DNA of 64,000 nt, taken from NCBI GenBank assembly GCA_910577835.1, contig CAJTOU010000001.1, positions 129,151-193,150 of the forward strand, in the 5' to 3' direction. Position 1 is the first letter of the stretch. The number at the start of each line of letters is the position of its first letter. Made by a program: the position numbers and the translations under genes. Source of the DNA: an uncultured Lachnospiraceae bacterium (GTDB lineage Bacteria; Bacillota_A; Clostridia; Lachnospirales; Lachnospiraceae). Of this stretch, positions 16,623 to 25,808 are shown in pieces. A model generated the notes under the pieces. That model did no database searches. It was not told the DNA's origin and saw only the letters and a list, made by a program, of their open reading frames with translations.

Positions 16623-17180
16623 TTATTTTAACAATTTTGTTTTTTCCTGCTCTCTGTATTCTAAATCGCGGTTCAGCATTTCCAGAAAATGCATTGGCAC
16701 TCCCTGATAGCTGCGGATTCTGTAACTTCTGTCTATCTCTTCTATTCGAAAGCTCTTCCGGTTTCCACATTCGCTTCGGTCATAAAATTTTTTTATATCT
16801 CTGTAAGGCAGGTAATATGCTTCATCAAGATGCGTATAATACAAAAGAATAAAAGAAATTCCTTCCTGCTTTTCAAATTTCTCCATAAACTCTACCTGAT
16901 GCGTATGAATATTCTGCATGGAAAAAGTGGAGCTGGTACATTCCTTTGCATCAAAACATACAGGAATCCCCTGCACCACCCCTATGTAATCTACGGTACT
17001 CTTTTTGTCAAAATAGGCGAGCGTAATTTGTCTTGTTTCATGATTAATATTAATCGGTTTAATCGGAGTCGGTATTTTCTGAATCAGAGCGATTCCGCTT
17101 TCCTCATATTTATCAATTGTAAAATTAATAATATCCTCCAGAGAAGAACCCCTTAACCCTCTTGAATTCCATGTTGCCAT
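16623..17180 (-). CDS. recU: Holliday junction resolvase RecU
   Basis: Firmicute resolvase that cleaves four-way junctions, the functional partner of RuvAB. 185 residues from ATG 17180 (MATWNSRGLRGSSLE), with GGAGG six nt upstream; the in-frame ATG at 17195 has no site. Nuclease core: TVDYIGVVQGIPVCFDAKEC with the Asp/Glu/Lys cluster, and HQVEFMEKFEKQEGISFILLYY. Its start overlaps the end of the RluA-type gene. Confidence 0.93.
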   Translation of the reverse strand: MATWNSRGLRGSSLEDIINFTIDKYEESGIALIQKIPTPIKPININHETRQITLAYFDKKSTVDYIGVVQGIPVCFDAKECTSSTFSMQNIHTHQVEFMEKFEKQEGISFILLYYTHLDEAYYLPYRDIKKFYDRSECGNRKSFRIEEIDRSYRIRSYQGVPMHFLEMLNRDLEYREQEKTKLLK

Positions 17181-18199
17181 AACAGCCCTCCACATATTTC
17201 CTCATAAATTTTTGGCGGTTCTGCCACAAAGGTTTTGCCACAAAGATATGAAAGCTCTGCTTCTGAATTCTGTGTCTGCGGGACAGAAAGCTGCCATGAA
17301 TGGAGAAGCTGGCTTTTTACTCCATATTTCATACGGTATTGTTCATTTAGAGAAAATTCCCCATATTTTACATCTCCAATTACCGGATGTCCGACAGAAG
17401 CCAGATGTGCCCGAATCTGATGTGCTTTTCCTGTTATCAGCTTTACCTTAAGCACAGTGCATGCCTTCAAAACAGCCAGCGGTTCATAACTTGTTTCGAT
17501 ATAATCATAATCATTTTGCTGCTCCTGACAAACAGATACTTTATTGGTATAAGGATTCTTTTTTAGAAATCCCGAAATATCCGCTTTTTTTTCCAGTTTT
17601 CCAGATACTATGCATAAATAATATTTATCAAAGGTACGTTTTTGAAAGCCCAGAGTCAGCGCTCTTGTTCCTTTTAAAGATACGCCTACTGTAATCAGTC
17701 CCGTAGTATTTCTGTCCAGACGATTGCAGACAGAAGGCTTAAAGGTATGAAGCTCCTGTACAGATATTTTTCCAGAAGACAGCAGATAGGAAAGAGCATA
17801 TTCATTTAAGGAAACATCTATTTTTTTTGCCTTCTGTGACAACATTCCCACAGGCTTGTTTAAAAACAGCACGTTTTCGTCTTCATAAATAATATCTCCG
17901 TCCTTGGGAAAGAAGGCTGCATCCGGAAGGAATGGCATATTTATTTGTTCAGCAGACGACACATTCAAGCTCTGCCCTTCACTACAGAATTTCTCAAATG
18001 TGTCGTCACTGAAGAATATTTTTATTTCATCTCCCAAATTCAATTTTTCCGAGCCATCGGCTTTTTTTCCATTCAGCGTAATATTTTTCTTTCGCAGCAT
18101 TTTGTAAATAAACCCCGAATTTGCTTTATCCAGATATTTTAGAAGAAATTTATCAAGCCGCCGGCCTGTCTGATTTTTTTGTATGATTAATGACCTCAT
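17153..18199 (-). CDS. RluA family pseudouridine synthase
   Basis: rRNA/tRNA pseudouridine synthase, 348 residues. N-terminal S4 domain (GRRLDKFLLKYLDKANSGFIYKMLRKKNITLNGK), then the catalytic domain with CNRLDRNTTGLITVG carrying the active-site Asp, and the KLITGKAHQIRAHLASVGHPVIGDVKYG motif. Substrate positions cannot be assigned. Overlaps recU by 28 bp. Confidence 0.92.
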   Translation of the reverse strand: MRSLIIQKNQTGRRLDKFLLKYLDKANSGFIYKMLRKKNITLNGKKADGSEKLNLGDEIKIFFSDDTFEKFCSEGQSLNVSSAEQINMPFLPDAAFFPKDGDIIYEDENVLFLNKPVGMLSQKAKKIDVSLNEYALSYLLSSGKISVQELHTFKPSVCNRLDRNTTGLITVGVSLKGTRALTLGFQKRTFDKYYLCIVSGKLEKKADISGFLKKNPYTNKVSVCQEQQNDYDYIETSYEPLAVLKACTVLKVKLITGKAHQIRAHLASVGHPVIGDVKYGEFSLNEQYRMKYGVKSQLLHSWQLSVPQTQNSEAELSYLCGKTFVAEPPKIYEEICGGLLWQHGIQEG

Positions 18200-18259
18200 A
18201 ATTACCTCTTTTGCTTTTTTCTTATTTTAACATTCTTTTGAAAGAGGTTCAAGGAAATT

Positions 18260-19153
18260 TTATTTTACATAAACCAGAAAATCCCTTGATATAACATCCG
18301 GCGTTACAGAAGTGCGGACAAAAAATGCATAGGAATAGGACATATCCCTTAACTCTTCCCTGTTTTCCACTGTTTTCAACTCATCATCATAAATCAGTAT
18401 AGGAATATCTTCTGATATGGCATCTATATCTGGCAAAAGAGCAACAAGCTCTGCCTGAACCAGCATATATTGAGAATCCTCAAACTCGCTTGCAATCTGT
18501 GGCACATACTCTGCCGCTTTATAAAAATCATACCAGTTGATTCTTGAAATTATCGCCTCATAAGAAATATTTTGTGCGGTTTCAGTCTCTTCTTGCAATG
18601 TATCATTTTCATTTCTGCTGCTATTGGTTGTATTGCTGTCTTCCATGTCAATGATGACTTTATTCTGAGAAATACTGACTGTAATATCTGTAAAACTTTC
18701 CATATCGGTAAGCATGATTCTTCCATTTAATACAGTATTATCCTTTGGCAGCAGCCGGATTTCCATGGATTGAATAACAAGCTCTTCAGAAACGCCCTTC
18801 TCGCCAAAAAAAGCTGTAATCAAATCCAGTACAGAATTAATTGTATTTCCTTTACTGTCCATCTGAATCGTATAACTTTTTTTTGAATCATTTAAAGTGT
18901 CTTCTTTTTCCGTGTTTTCCTTATGCTCACTTATTGCGGTTCCCTCAATACCCTCATGACTCCTGTCGACGGTTATATTTCTAAGGACAGATACTGCTGC
19001 ACCCAGCACTAAAAGTGTAATGCAGGCAGCCACAGGAATTACTCTCTTCCAACTGCTGAAATGTGATGTATGATATTCTTCAGCCGCTTCGTATAACAGG
19101 TCGTCATCAATCTGGTTTATCATGCGCAGCAGTTCTTCTTTGTTCATTTTCAT
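18260..19153 (-). CDS. Membrane-anchored putative anti-sigma factor
   Basis: 297 residues. Cytoplasmic N-terminus (KEELLRMINQIDDDLLYEAAEEYH), one membrane segment at about residues 38-58 (VIPVAACITLLVLGAAVSVL), and an extracytoplasmic remainder that is polar with no recognised enzyme motif. This architecture, directly downstream of an ECF sigma gene, is that of clostridial sigma regulators. AGGAGG is 6 nt before ATG. The regulatory role is inferred from context. Confidence 0.65.
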   Translation of the reverse strand: MKMNKEELLRMINQIDDDLLYEAAEEYHTSHFSSWKRVIPVAACITLLVLGAAVSVLRNITVDRSHEGIEGTAISEHKENTEKEDTLNDSKKSYTIQMDSKGNTINSVLDLITAFFGEKGVSEELVIQSMEIRLLPKDNTVLNGRIMLTDMESFTDITVSISQNKVIIDMEDSNTTNSSRNENDTLQEETETAQNISYEAIISRINWYDFYKAAEYVPQIASEFEDSQYMLVQAELVALLPDIDAISEDIPILIYDDELKTVENREELRDMSYSYAFFVRTSVTPDVISRDFLVYVK

Positions 19154-19218
19154 GATAATCCTCCTATTCAGCCTGCTCTTTTATTGAACAAACATACAGT
19201 ATACCTGTGTTACATGAC

Positions 19219-19776
19219 TTATATCTCATATCCTTCCTCCTCCAATGCCGCCTTTAACCGTTTGCGTGTTCGAAAGAGTATGGATTCAACCTTCGACTTG
19301 CTCAGACTGTACCGTTTACAGATTTCCTTTATGGAATCATGATACCAGTATCTGCGGATAAAAATCATGCGGTTTTCCTGTTTTTGTGAACGAAGAAATC
19401 GATTGATAAAATCAGAAAGGTCTGTATCACTGTATCTGATTTCAGAAGATGCAAAATCTGTGACACAATCCTCCAGTTCAGACAGTGACAGCAGTACTTC
19501 AGGATTTCTCTTATGTGCGGATAAATATTCATATTTCTTCAATGCAAGATTTCGTGCAATTTTGCTGAGATATGCAGATAAAACATCGGGGCGTGACGGA
19601 GGAATACTGTTCCATGCGCCAAGATATGTGTCATTCACACATTCATCCACATCAGAAGAATCTTTTAAAATATTTTTTATTACATAAGTACAAAGCCTGC
19701 CATATTTCAATTCTGTTTCTTTGATTGCTCTTTCTGAGCGTTCAAAATACAATTTTATGATATCTTCATCCTTCAT
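19219..19776 (-). CDS. ECF-type RNA polymerase sigma factor
   Basis: 185 residues from ATG 19776 (MKDEDIIKLYFERSERAI), chosen for GGAG 7 nt upstream; the longer frame to 19854 runs through a dispersed repeat and is spurious. Region 2: LCTYVIKNILKDSSDVDECVNDTYLGAWNSIPP. Region 4: RRYWYHDSIKEICKRYSLSKSKVESILFRTRKRLKAAL. Probably controlled by the membrane protein encoded next; target genes unknown. Confidence 0.9.
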   Translation of the reverse strand: MKDEDIIKLYFERSERAIKETELKYGRLCTYVIKNILKDSSDVDECVNDTYLGAWNSIPPSRPDVLSAYLSKIARNLALKKYEYLSAHKRNPEVLLSLSELEDCVTDFASSEIRYSDTDLSDFINRFLRSQKQENRMIFIRRYWYHDSIKEICKRYSLSKSKVESILFRTRKRLKAALEEEGYEI

Positions 19777-19790
19777 GGTCTTTCTCCATT

Positions 19791-19824
19791 CGTATAAATG
19801 CAACCATTGATTGCTTAATAAAAC
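19791..19824 (+). repeat. Dispersed short repeat, copy a (lacking the hairpin)
   Basis: Reads ATAAATGCAACCA-TTGATTGC-TTAATAAAA, matching the ends of the longer copies near 35145, 49160 and 52745, but without the central AACGC/GCGTT inverted repeat. It lies immediately upstream of the ECF sigma ribosome binding site. Confidence 0.6.
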
Positions 19825-19903
19825 TGGTGGAAATAACCGTTTATGGCTCTTCACCTTATAAGTACGGTTTTTTCCACAGTGCTTGCAAAAAATAAAAAGA
19901 TTT

Positions 19904-20536
19904 TTAAATTGTGTAAATCAAAATTGTTTCTTTTATACGTTTGCTTCTGATTTTTGCCTGCTGCCCAATCTTATCATTATTTCTGTTATCGTTATTTTCA
20001 TTATCATTGTACCGATTTTTTCCGTCCCGTTTTCCTTTTATCTGTTGCATTCCTTTTTTCATCTGTTCAAAATCTGTATACATTTTCACAGAAGAATATG
20101 GACAATCTTTCAGAATTTTTTTTATGTAGCTTTCAACAGCCTGCGCATCTACTTTTTTACTGTTGGAATACATCAGAACATGCTCTTCCATTATTACGAT
20201 AGTACCCGCAATCAAAGCCTTTTCCTCCGAGGCCAGAAGAATATCATATAAAATCTGATTATCTTTGTTTTTCTCTGCCAAAGAGGAAAGCTCATTCATC
20301 TGTTCTTCGGGAAGTGAATGACAGCCTGCGATTACAAGAAAGCTGACAAACACCTTGGCAGCAGGAAGCACCGACAGCGCAGCCATCACAGTAAAAATAG
20401 ATTTGTTGGTATGATAAATAAAAACTCCTGTGGCATATATGGCAGCCACTATCAAAAAGCTTATAATAGTGGCTGTCAGCGTTATTTTTTTCTTCTTATC
20501 AAAGTATCCAAAGGACCCTTTTTCCGGTAATTTCAT
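19904..20536 (-). CDS. Hypothetical two-TM membrane protein
   Basis: 210 residues from ATG 20536, which has GAGG 6 nt upstream; an ATG at 20548 overlaps the SDR stop. Two adjacent membrane segments lie within residues about 18-75 (ITLTATIISFLIVAAIYATGV and VMAALSVLPAAKVFVSFLVI), followed by a soluble C-terminal domain and a very basic Asn/Lys-rich tail (DNENNDNRNNDK). Family not recognised. Last gene of the alarmone synthetase-to-SDR operon. Confidence 0.7.
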   Translation of the reverse strand: MKLPEKGSFGYFDKKKKITLTATIISFLIVAAIYATGVFIYHTNKSIFTVMAALSVLPAAKVFVSFLVIAGCHSLPEEQMNELSSLAEKNKDNQILYDILLASEEKALIAGTIVIMEEHVLMYSNSKKVDAQAVESYIKKILKDCPYSSVKMYTDFEQMKKGMQQIKGKRDGKNRYNDNENNDNRNNDKIGQQAKIRSKRIKETILIYTI

Positions 20537-20544
20537 AAATTGCC

Positions 20545-21315
20545 TCATTTCAAAAGACGGAAAATAAACTTCCGTGGAATTATTTTTGTAATAATATGAA
20601 GTCCCTTCATTGGAATACTGTATATAGAAACCTCTTTTTTCATAATTGAATCATAAATCGCCTTTTTTACCACAGGCTTTGGTTCTACCATAAATAAATC
20701 CTTGTAAGAGCCCGCATGAATTCCACCCTTATTCTCTGCTGTTCCAAAGAAATTTGTATTGGCAGGTCCCGGACAGACAGCCAACGCATAAATTTTTCTT
20801 GAATTTAACTCACAGTTCAGCGCTCTGGTAAATGACATTACATATGCCTTAGTCGCAGCATAAACCGCAAAGCTTGGCTGAGGCATAAAAGCAGCTACGG
20901 AGGCAAAATTAATAATCCGGCTGTTCGGGCACATATATGGAAGTGCGATACGGCACATATAAGTTAATGCTCTGCAATTTAAGTCTATCATATCTGTCAG
21001 CATTTGCACATGCTGGTCCTCCACATGTCCGGTAACACCGAATCCGGCGGAATTAACCAGAATTTTTATTATCGGCTTTTCTTCTTTTATAAAGCCTGCT
21101 ATTTTTTTCAGCGAATACATTTTTGTTAAATCATAGGGAATTAGCCTTGTTCTGTGAGAAATTTTATTGGAAAGGTCGATTAGTTTGCTGGCATCCCTTC
21201 CGACTATCCAAAATTCATCTATATTTTTAAACTGCTGGTCCGCCAGCTCTGTAAATATTTTTCCAAAGCCGGAGGTTGCTCCTGTGATAATTGCAATTCT
21301 TTTTCTTGCTGCCAT
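20545..21315 (-). CDS. SDR family NAD(P)-dependent oxidoreductase
   Basis: 256-residue classical short-chain dehydrogenase. Cofactor motif ITGATSGFGKIF near the N-terminus, NSAGFG (NAG-like), catalytic Ser in INFASVAAFM, and the active-site YAATKAYV. Resembles DltE/YqjQ-type SDRs. Substrate unknown. Starts just downstream of ygiQ. Confidence 0.9.
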   Translation of the reverse strand: MAARKRIAIITGATSGFGKIFTELADQQFKNIDEFWIVGRDASKLIDLSNKISHRTRLIPYDLTKMYSLKKIAGFIKEEKPIIKILVNSAGFGVTGHVEDQHVQMLTDMIDLNCRALTYMCRIALPYMCPNSRIINFASVAAFMPQPSFAVYAATKAYVMSFTRALNCELNSRKIYALAVCPGPANTNFFGTAENKGGIHAGSYKDLFMVEPKPVVKKAIYDSIMKKEVSIYSIPMKGLHIITKIIPRKFIFRLLK

Positions 21316-21326
21316 ACTGTTTCCTC

Positions 21327-23285
21327 CTATTTCTTTTTATGAATATTTCGAATTGTCTTTTTTTTGCCTATATTACTTTTGTCCATATTTTTCTTAGCTG
21401 TATTCCTTGCAGTTCTGCCTCTGTTTGAAAAGCCACTGCCTGCACTGACTGTATTTTTCTTTGGTCTTATCAGACATTTTTCTTTGTCAAAGCCAATTAA
21501 ATCTGTTCTTCCTGCAAGATGAAGCGCCTCATATACAAGGTCATAATTTTTTGGATTTCTATACTGAATCAGCGCGCGCTGCATTGCCTTTTCATGAGGA
21601 TTAACTGGTACATAAACCTTTTCCATGGTACGCGGGTCATAGCCGGTATAATACATGCAGGTGGATATTGTTGACGGTGTCGGGTAAAAATCCTGTACCT
21701 GTTCCGGCATATACCCCAAATCTCTTAAATATTCTGCAAGCGCTATGGCCGCTTTCAAATCGGAACCCGGATGAGAAGACATGAGATATGGCACTACAAA
21801 CTGCTTTAATCCAAAATCTTCGTTTAATTTCTTAAATTTCTTTAAAAATCGCTCATATACCATATGGCATGGCTTTCCCATATTGGACAGTACGTTGTCA
21901 AAAATATGCTCCGGTGCCACCTTCAACTGTCCGCTGACATGGTATTTTACCATCTCTTTAAAAAAGGTGTCGTTTTTATCATACACCAGATAATCAAATC
22001 GGATACCGGAGCGGATAAACACTTTTTTTATTCCTGGCAGCTCCCGAAGCTTTCTTAAAAGATTCAAATAATCTGTATGGTCTACAACAAGATTCTGACA
22101 CGGTTTCGGAAACAGACACTGCCGGTTCTGACATACACCGTGAGTAAGCTGCTTCTGACATGACGGCTGTCTGAAATTTGCCGTTGGTCCACCAACATCG
22201 TGAATATAACCCTTAAAATCCGGCTGATAAGTCATAAGCTTTGCTTCTTCTACAATAGATTCATGACTTCTTGTCTGAATAATTCTTCCCTGATGAAAGG
22301 TCAATGCGCAGAAGCTGCAGCCTCCAAAACAGCCACGATTGCTTATCAGAGAAAATTTTACCTCTGAAATGGCCGGAACCCCTCCAAGAGCCTCATATGA
22401 GGGGTGATAATTTCTCATATATGGAAGAGAATATACTCTGTCCATCTCCGACTGAGAAAGAGGAGCCTGCGGAATATTCTGAACCACATAAATACCGTTT
22501 GGATATTCTTCTATCAGAGGCTTTGCAGAAAAATGGTCCGTATTTACATACTGTTTATAAAAACTTTGTGCAAAAGCCTTTTTATCCGCTTTTATTTCCT
22601 CATAGGAAGGCAGTCTGATAAAATCATAGACAGAAGAGATATCTTTTGTCCGGTAAACGCTTCCATCAATAAACGTAATATCCTTAATATCAATTCCGCT
22701 GTTCAGTGCATCGGCAACTTCGACAATAGAGCGTTCTCCCATGCCGTACAAAAGAAGGTCTGCGCCGGAATCCAGCAGAATAGAACGCTTTACCTTATTT
22801 GACCAGTAATCATAATGCGCAAGTCTTCGAAGGCTTGCTTCAATTCCGCCTATAATAACAGGAGTTTTCTTATAGGTACGGCGAATCAAATTACAATATA
22901 CCACAGTGGCATAATCCGGTCGTTTTCCTGCAGCTCCGCCCGGTGTAAAGGCGTCCATGTTTCGGGGTTTTTTTGATACAGAATAATGATTTACCATAGA
23001 ATCCATATTTCCGCCCATAACCAGAAATCCAAGTCTTGGCTCCCCAAGTATCGAAATGCTGTCAGGCTCTTTCCAGTCCGGCTGCGAGATAATGCCCACC
23101 GTATATCCGTTTGCCTCCAATACACGGCTGATTATGGCATGTCCAAAAGAAGGATGGTCCACATAGGCATCTCCTATCACATAGACAAAGTCAAGCTGTT
23201 CAATTCCCTGCTCCTTCATCTCCTGTCTGGATATTGGTAAAAATCCCCTGCTTATAATTCCCTTGTGCATAGTTCCCTTGTGCAT
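21327..23285 (-). CDS. YgiQ family radical SAM protein
   Basis: 652 residues. N-terminal UPF0313/YgiQ domain (FLPISRQEMKEQG...VIGDAYVDHPSFGHAII), then the radical SAM core with CFGGCSFCALTFHQG (CxxxCxxC cluster) and KVAPEHIFDNVLSNMGKP. Lys/Arg/Asn-rich C-terminal tail, probably disordered. Function of the family is unknown. Two in-frame ATGs, at 23285 and 23270, lie in a 15-bp tandem duplication; GGAGG precedes the first by 4 nt. The start overlaps the upstream pseudouridine synthase gene by 34 bp. Confidence 0.92.
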   Translation of the reverse strand: MHKGTMHKGIISRGFLPISRQEMKEQGIEQLDFVYVIGDAYVDHPSFGHAIISRVLEANGYTVGIISQPDWKEPDSISILGEPRLGFLVMGGNMDSMVNHYSVSKKPRNMDAFTPGGAAGKRPDYATVVYCNLIRRTYKKTPVIIGGIEASLRRLAHYDYWSNKVKRSILLDSGADLLLYGMGERSIVEVADALNSGIDIKDITFIDGSVYRTKDISSVYDFIRLPSYEEIKADKKAFAQSFYKQYVNTDHFSAKPLIEEYPNGIYVVQNIPQAPLSQSEMDRVYSLPYMRNYHPSYEALGGVPAISEVKFSLISNRGCFGGCSFCALTFHQGRIIQTRSHESIVEEAKLMTYQPDFKGYIHDVGGPTANFRQPSCQKQLTHGVCQNRQCLFPKPCQNLVVDHTDYLNLLRKLRELPGIKKVFIRSGIRFDYLVYDKNDTFFKEMVKYHVSGQLKVAPEHIFDNVLSNMGKPCHMVYERFLKKFKKLNEDFGLKQFVVPYLMSSHPGSDLKAAIALAEYLRDLGYMPEQVQDFYPTPSTISTCMYYTGYDPRTMEKVYVPVNPHEKAMQRALIQYRNPKNYDLVYEALHLAGRTDLIGFDKEKCLIRPKKNTVSAGSGFSNRGRTARNTAKKNMDKSNIGKKKTIRNIHKKK

Positions 23286-24019
23286 AGTTCCTCCATATCT
23301 GTATCCTTTATATATTCTTCCAATAATTTCAGTTCTTTTTCATTTAATCTGCGATATTCTCCATATTTTAAATTTTCATCCAGCTTTAAAGGACCAAATT
23401 CCATTCGTTTTAAAAAAACAACTTTTCGTTCAACTGCCAGAAACATTCGTTTTACCTGATGAAAACGGCCCTCCTGTATCGTAAGAACCACTCTTTTACA
23501 GTCAGGAGCATCTAAAATTTCAAGCTTTGCAGGCGCAGTAATGACATTTTTCTCAATTGAAACTCCTTCCCTGAGCTTTTGACACATCTCCTGTGTCAGC
23601 GAAGCATTCAGCTCCACATAATACTTCTTGTCCACATGTTTTTTCGGGGAAAGCAGGCGGTGTGCCAGCTCCCCGTTATTTGTAATCAGCAGCAGACCCA
23701 CGGTATCTCTGTCAAGACGCCCTACTGGAAAAAGGTCTTTTCTTACACTTGAAATCAAATTTAATACTGTCGGCTCTTTTAAATCAGAGACAGCCGTAAT
23801 TATGCCTGCCGGCTTATTTAACATATAATATTCATATTCTATATATAAAACAGGTGTGTTATCAAACAATACCTGGTCATTTTCTGTATTAATTTTTATG
23901 GAAGAATCCCTTACCACTTTGTTATTTACCTGTATTCTTCCGGCTTTTATGATTTTTTTTACTTCTGTTCGCGTACCCACAGACATATCTGCAAGAAATT
24001 TATCCAGTCTGATATTCAT
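23252..24019 (-). CDS. RsuA/RluB family pseudouridine synthase
   Basis: 255 residues with N-terminal S4 domain (RLDKFLADMSVGTRTEVKKIIKAGRIQVNNK) and catalytic GRLDRDTVGLLLITNNGELAHRLLSPK; the C-terminal motif is EGRFHQVKRMF. The C-terminus ends in a duplicated Leu-Cys-Thr-Arg-Glu stretch made by the 15-bp tandem duplication that also supplies the ygiQ start. It begins 3 bp after the alarmone synthetase stop. Confidence 0.92.
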   Translation of the reverse strand: MNIRLDKFLADMSVGTRTEVKKIIKAGRIQVNNKVVRDSSIKINTENDQVLFDNTPVLYIEYEYYMLNKPAGIITAVSDLKEPTVLNLISSVRKDLFPVGRLDRDTVGLLLITNNGELAHRLLSPKKHVDKKYYVELNASLTQEMCQKLREGVSIEKNVITAPAKLEILDAPDCKRVVLTIQEGRFHQVKRMFLAVERKVVFLKRMEFGPLKLDENLKYGEYRRLNEKELKLLEEYIKDTDMEELCTRELCTREL

Positions 24020-24021
24020 AA

Positions 24022-24834
24022 TTATAAATCTCCATTAATATCCTGCGCTTTATAGCCTTCTGCAATAATATCCAGCTCCCGCAGAAATTTATCCAGCATA
24101 CTGATATCAGAAAGCTGATATACTTTATAAAATTCGTCTTGTATTTTCAAAATTTCACGTTTGTTTGCAACCTTATAAAGATTATGAATCAGGTTTAAAA
24201 TTTCTCCTACAATAATATCCTTTTTTCTGAGGGAATTCTGAGAATCCATAATCTCATCCCGAATCTGACTCATTTCATGGTCAAGCTGTATAATGGCATC
24301 GGAGGAGGCGGAAAGCCTTTCTCTGATATGCTCCGGCATATGCTGTTTATATTTATATTGCAGGGAATGTTCGATTACTGCCCAGAAATTCATTGCCAGA
24401 GTTCGTATTTGAATCTCAACCTTGATTCTTTTGGGGCCCTCCTTTGTCTGTACTGCATATCTTGTAATAACATGATAGCTTCTGTATCCACTGGATTTCT
24501 GATTTGTTATGTAATCCTTATACTGGATAATCTCGATATCTGTACGTTTTTCAATAATGTCAACTACTCTGTAAATGTCTTCCACAAACTGACATATTAC
24601 CCGAATACCTGCAATGTCCTCTATTTTATTTGTCAGTTCATCTAACGAAATATCCTTGCGCTGGCATTTTTCCAGTATACTGGAAATTTTTTTTACTCTT
24701 CCTGACACCATTTCAATCGGCGAATATTCTCCTGCATTTTTATATTCCCTTTGAATATTGTTAAACTTTAAAACGAGTTCATCTACAGCCATTTCATATG
24801 GATAGAGAATTTCTCTCCACAATTTCATATTCAT
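24022..24834 (-). CDS. Small alarmone (ppGpp) synthetase, RelA/SpoT-domain
   Basis: 270-residue GTP pyrophosphokinase family protein (YjbM/SasB-like) lacking HD-hydrolase, TGS and ACT domains. Synthetase core: RVKKISSILEKCQRK, DIAGIRVICQFVEDIYRVVDII, YITNQKSSGYRSYHVITRY, and VEIQIRTLAMNFWAVIEHSLQYKY. Makes pppGpp/ppGpp from GTP or GDP. It is preceded by a cluster of tandem promoters, suggesting transcriptional control, and heads an operon with pseudouridine synthase, ygiQ and SDR genes. Confidence 0.92.
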   Translation of the reverse strand: MNMKLWREILYPYEMAVDELVLKFNNIQREYKNAGEYSPIEMVSGRVKKISSILEKCQRKDISLDELTNKIEDIAGIRVICQFVEDIYRVVDIIEKRTDIEIIQYKDYITNQKSSGYRSYHVITRYAVQTKEGPKRIKVEIQIRTLAMNFWAVIEHSLQYKYKQHMPEHIRERLSASSDAIIQLDHEMSQIRDEIMDSQNSLRKKDIIVGEILNLIHNLYKVANKREILKIQDEFYKVYQLSDISMLDKFLRELDIIAEGYKAQDINGDL

Positions 24835-24919
24835 AAATAATATCCTCTTTTCATATATCCTCTTTCAATTTTCTAATGGCTTTTTTCAAATCATTAAACT
24901 GTGTTCTGCTTCACTTAAC

Positions 24920-25070
24920 GACATTATATCACAATGAAGCACGCTGATGCGTGCGCAGGTCATCAAACTTTGTTTGATGACATTATACCACAATGAAGCA
25001 CGCTGATGCATGCGCGGGTCATCAAACTTTGTTTGATGACATTATACCATACTCTGTACTGCTTAGTCAA
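24920..25070 (-). promoter_or_regulatory. Tandemly duplicated promoter region of the alarmone synthetase operon
   Basis: A 59-bp unit occurs twice, with a third partial copy. Each copy gives TATAAT on the minus strand (24923-24928, 24982-24987, 25041-25046), preceded by TGG or TGA as an extended -10. Only the most upstream copy has a good -35, TTGACT (25065-25070) at 18 bp, inside the end of the M23 gene. Each full unit also carries two small palindromes, CATCAAAC-TTT-GTTTGATG and GCACGC-TGAT-GCGTGC (the second imperfect in one copy). Confidence 0.75.
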
Positions 25071-25755
25071 AAAACCTGAGCATTTTATTTCTTAAATTTT
25101 TAAGAAGTGGATATGGGTCCAGTGCGACTTCATTTCCCTCCTCGTCATTCAGATAAATACCGAAATGCAGATGAACGTCAAACTGGCCGGTTGTTCCCTC
25201 TGCTCCGTATCCCGAATCTCCGGCATATCCAAGTATCTGTCCTGCTGATACACGGCTTCCCTCTGCAATCATTGTATCGTATCGATATAAATGGGCGTAA
25301 TAATAGTAGACGCCCTGTTCTGATAAAACTCCGACTCTGTATCCGCCCAGTTCAAGCCATCCGATATTTGTAACAGTTCCATTACACACAGAAATAACCG
25401 GACAGGTCCCGCGGATATTGTCCGGCGTCATAATATCGGTCCCCTCATGCTTCCGGTCTCCCCCATAGGTTCTTGCCAGACCAAAGGACTGTTCAAAATA
25501 AAATTCCTCTGCTCCCTGTATGGCCGCAAGCGGAAAATATTTTACATCATTAAAAATAGAATCCTGAAGATATCCCCCAAGAATATAATCTTCACTTAAA
25601 TATTCTGATTTTTTCGGTAAATCATGCAGCCCATATCCGCGCTTATTATCTGAATCAGAAGAATTATTGTTCTTTTGATAAAAATACAGATTTATCAGCA
25701 GAAAGAGAACTGCCACAACCATAAAAAAGAGAAGCTGATTTTTTCTTTTTGACAT
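25063..25755 (-). CDS. M23 family metallopeptidase
   Basis: Probable cell-wall peptidoglycan endopeptidase. One N-terminal membrane anchor (residues about 8-26, LLFFMVVAVLFLLINLYFY). LytM-type catalytic domain: RKHEGTDIM (first Zn ligands), GYRVGVLSEQGVYYYYAHLYRY, GYAGDSGYGAEGTTGQFDVHLHFGIY (HxH). Start: ATG 25755 or GTG 25761, neither with a strong ribosome binding site. The gene end overlaps the -35 of the downstream promoter. Confidence 0.9.
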   Translation of the reverse strand: MSKRKNQLLFFMVVAVLFLLINLYFYQKNNNSSDSDNKRGYGLHDLPKKSEYLSEDYILGGYLQDSIFNDVKYFPLAAIQGAEEFYFEQSFGLARTYGGDRKHEGTDIMTPDNIRGTCPVISVCNGTVTNIGWLELGGYRVGVLSEQGVYYYYAHLYRYDTMIAEGSRVSAGQILGYAGDSGYGAEGTTGQFDVHLHFGIYLNDEEGNEVALDPYPLLKNLRNKMLRFFD

Positions 25756-25808
25756 CCGCACATAAATAAAGCCATCATAACATTATTTAAGTATATGCTG
25801 TAATGACA

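Noticed and set aside
15256..16770. Longer HisZ beginning at 16770
   Set aside because: The extra 91 residues overlap the recU 3' end and cross the his promoter; ATG 16497 has the proper site and family-typical N-terminus.
24920..25050. Tandem 59-bp units as a CRISPR array
   Set aside because: The units are contiguous with no unique spacers, and contain promoter-like -10 boxes. No cas genes are present.
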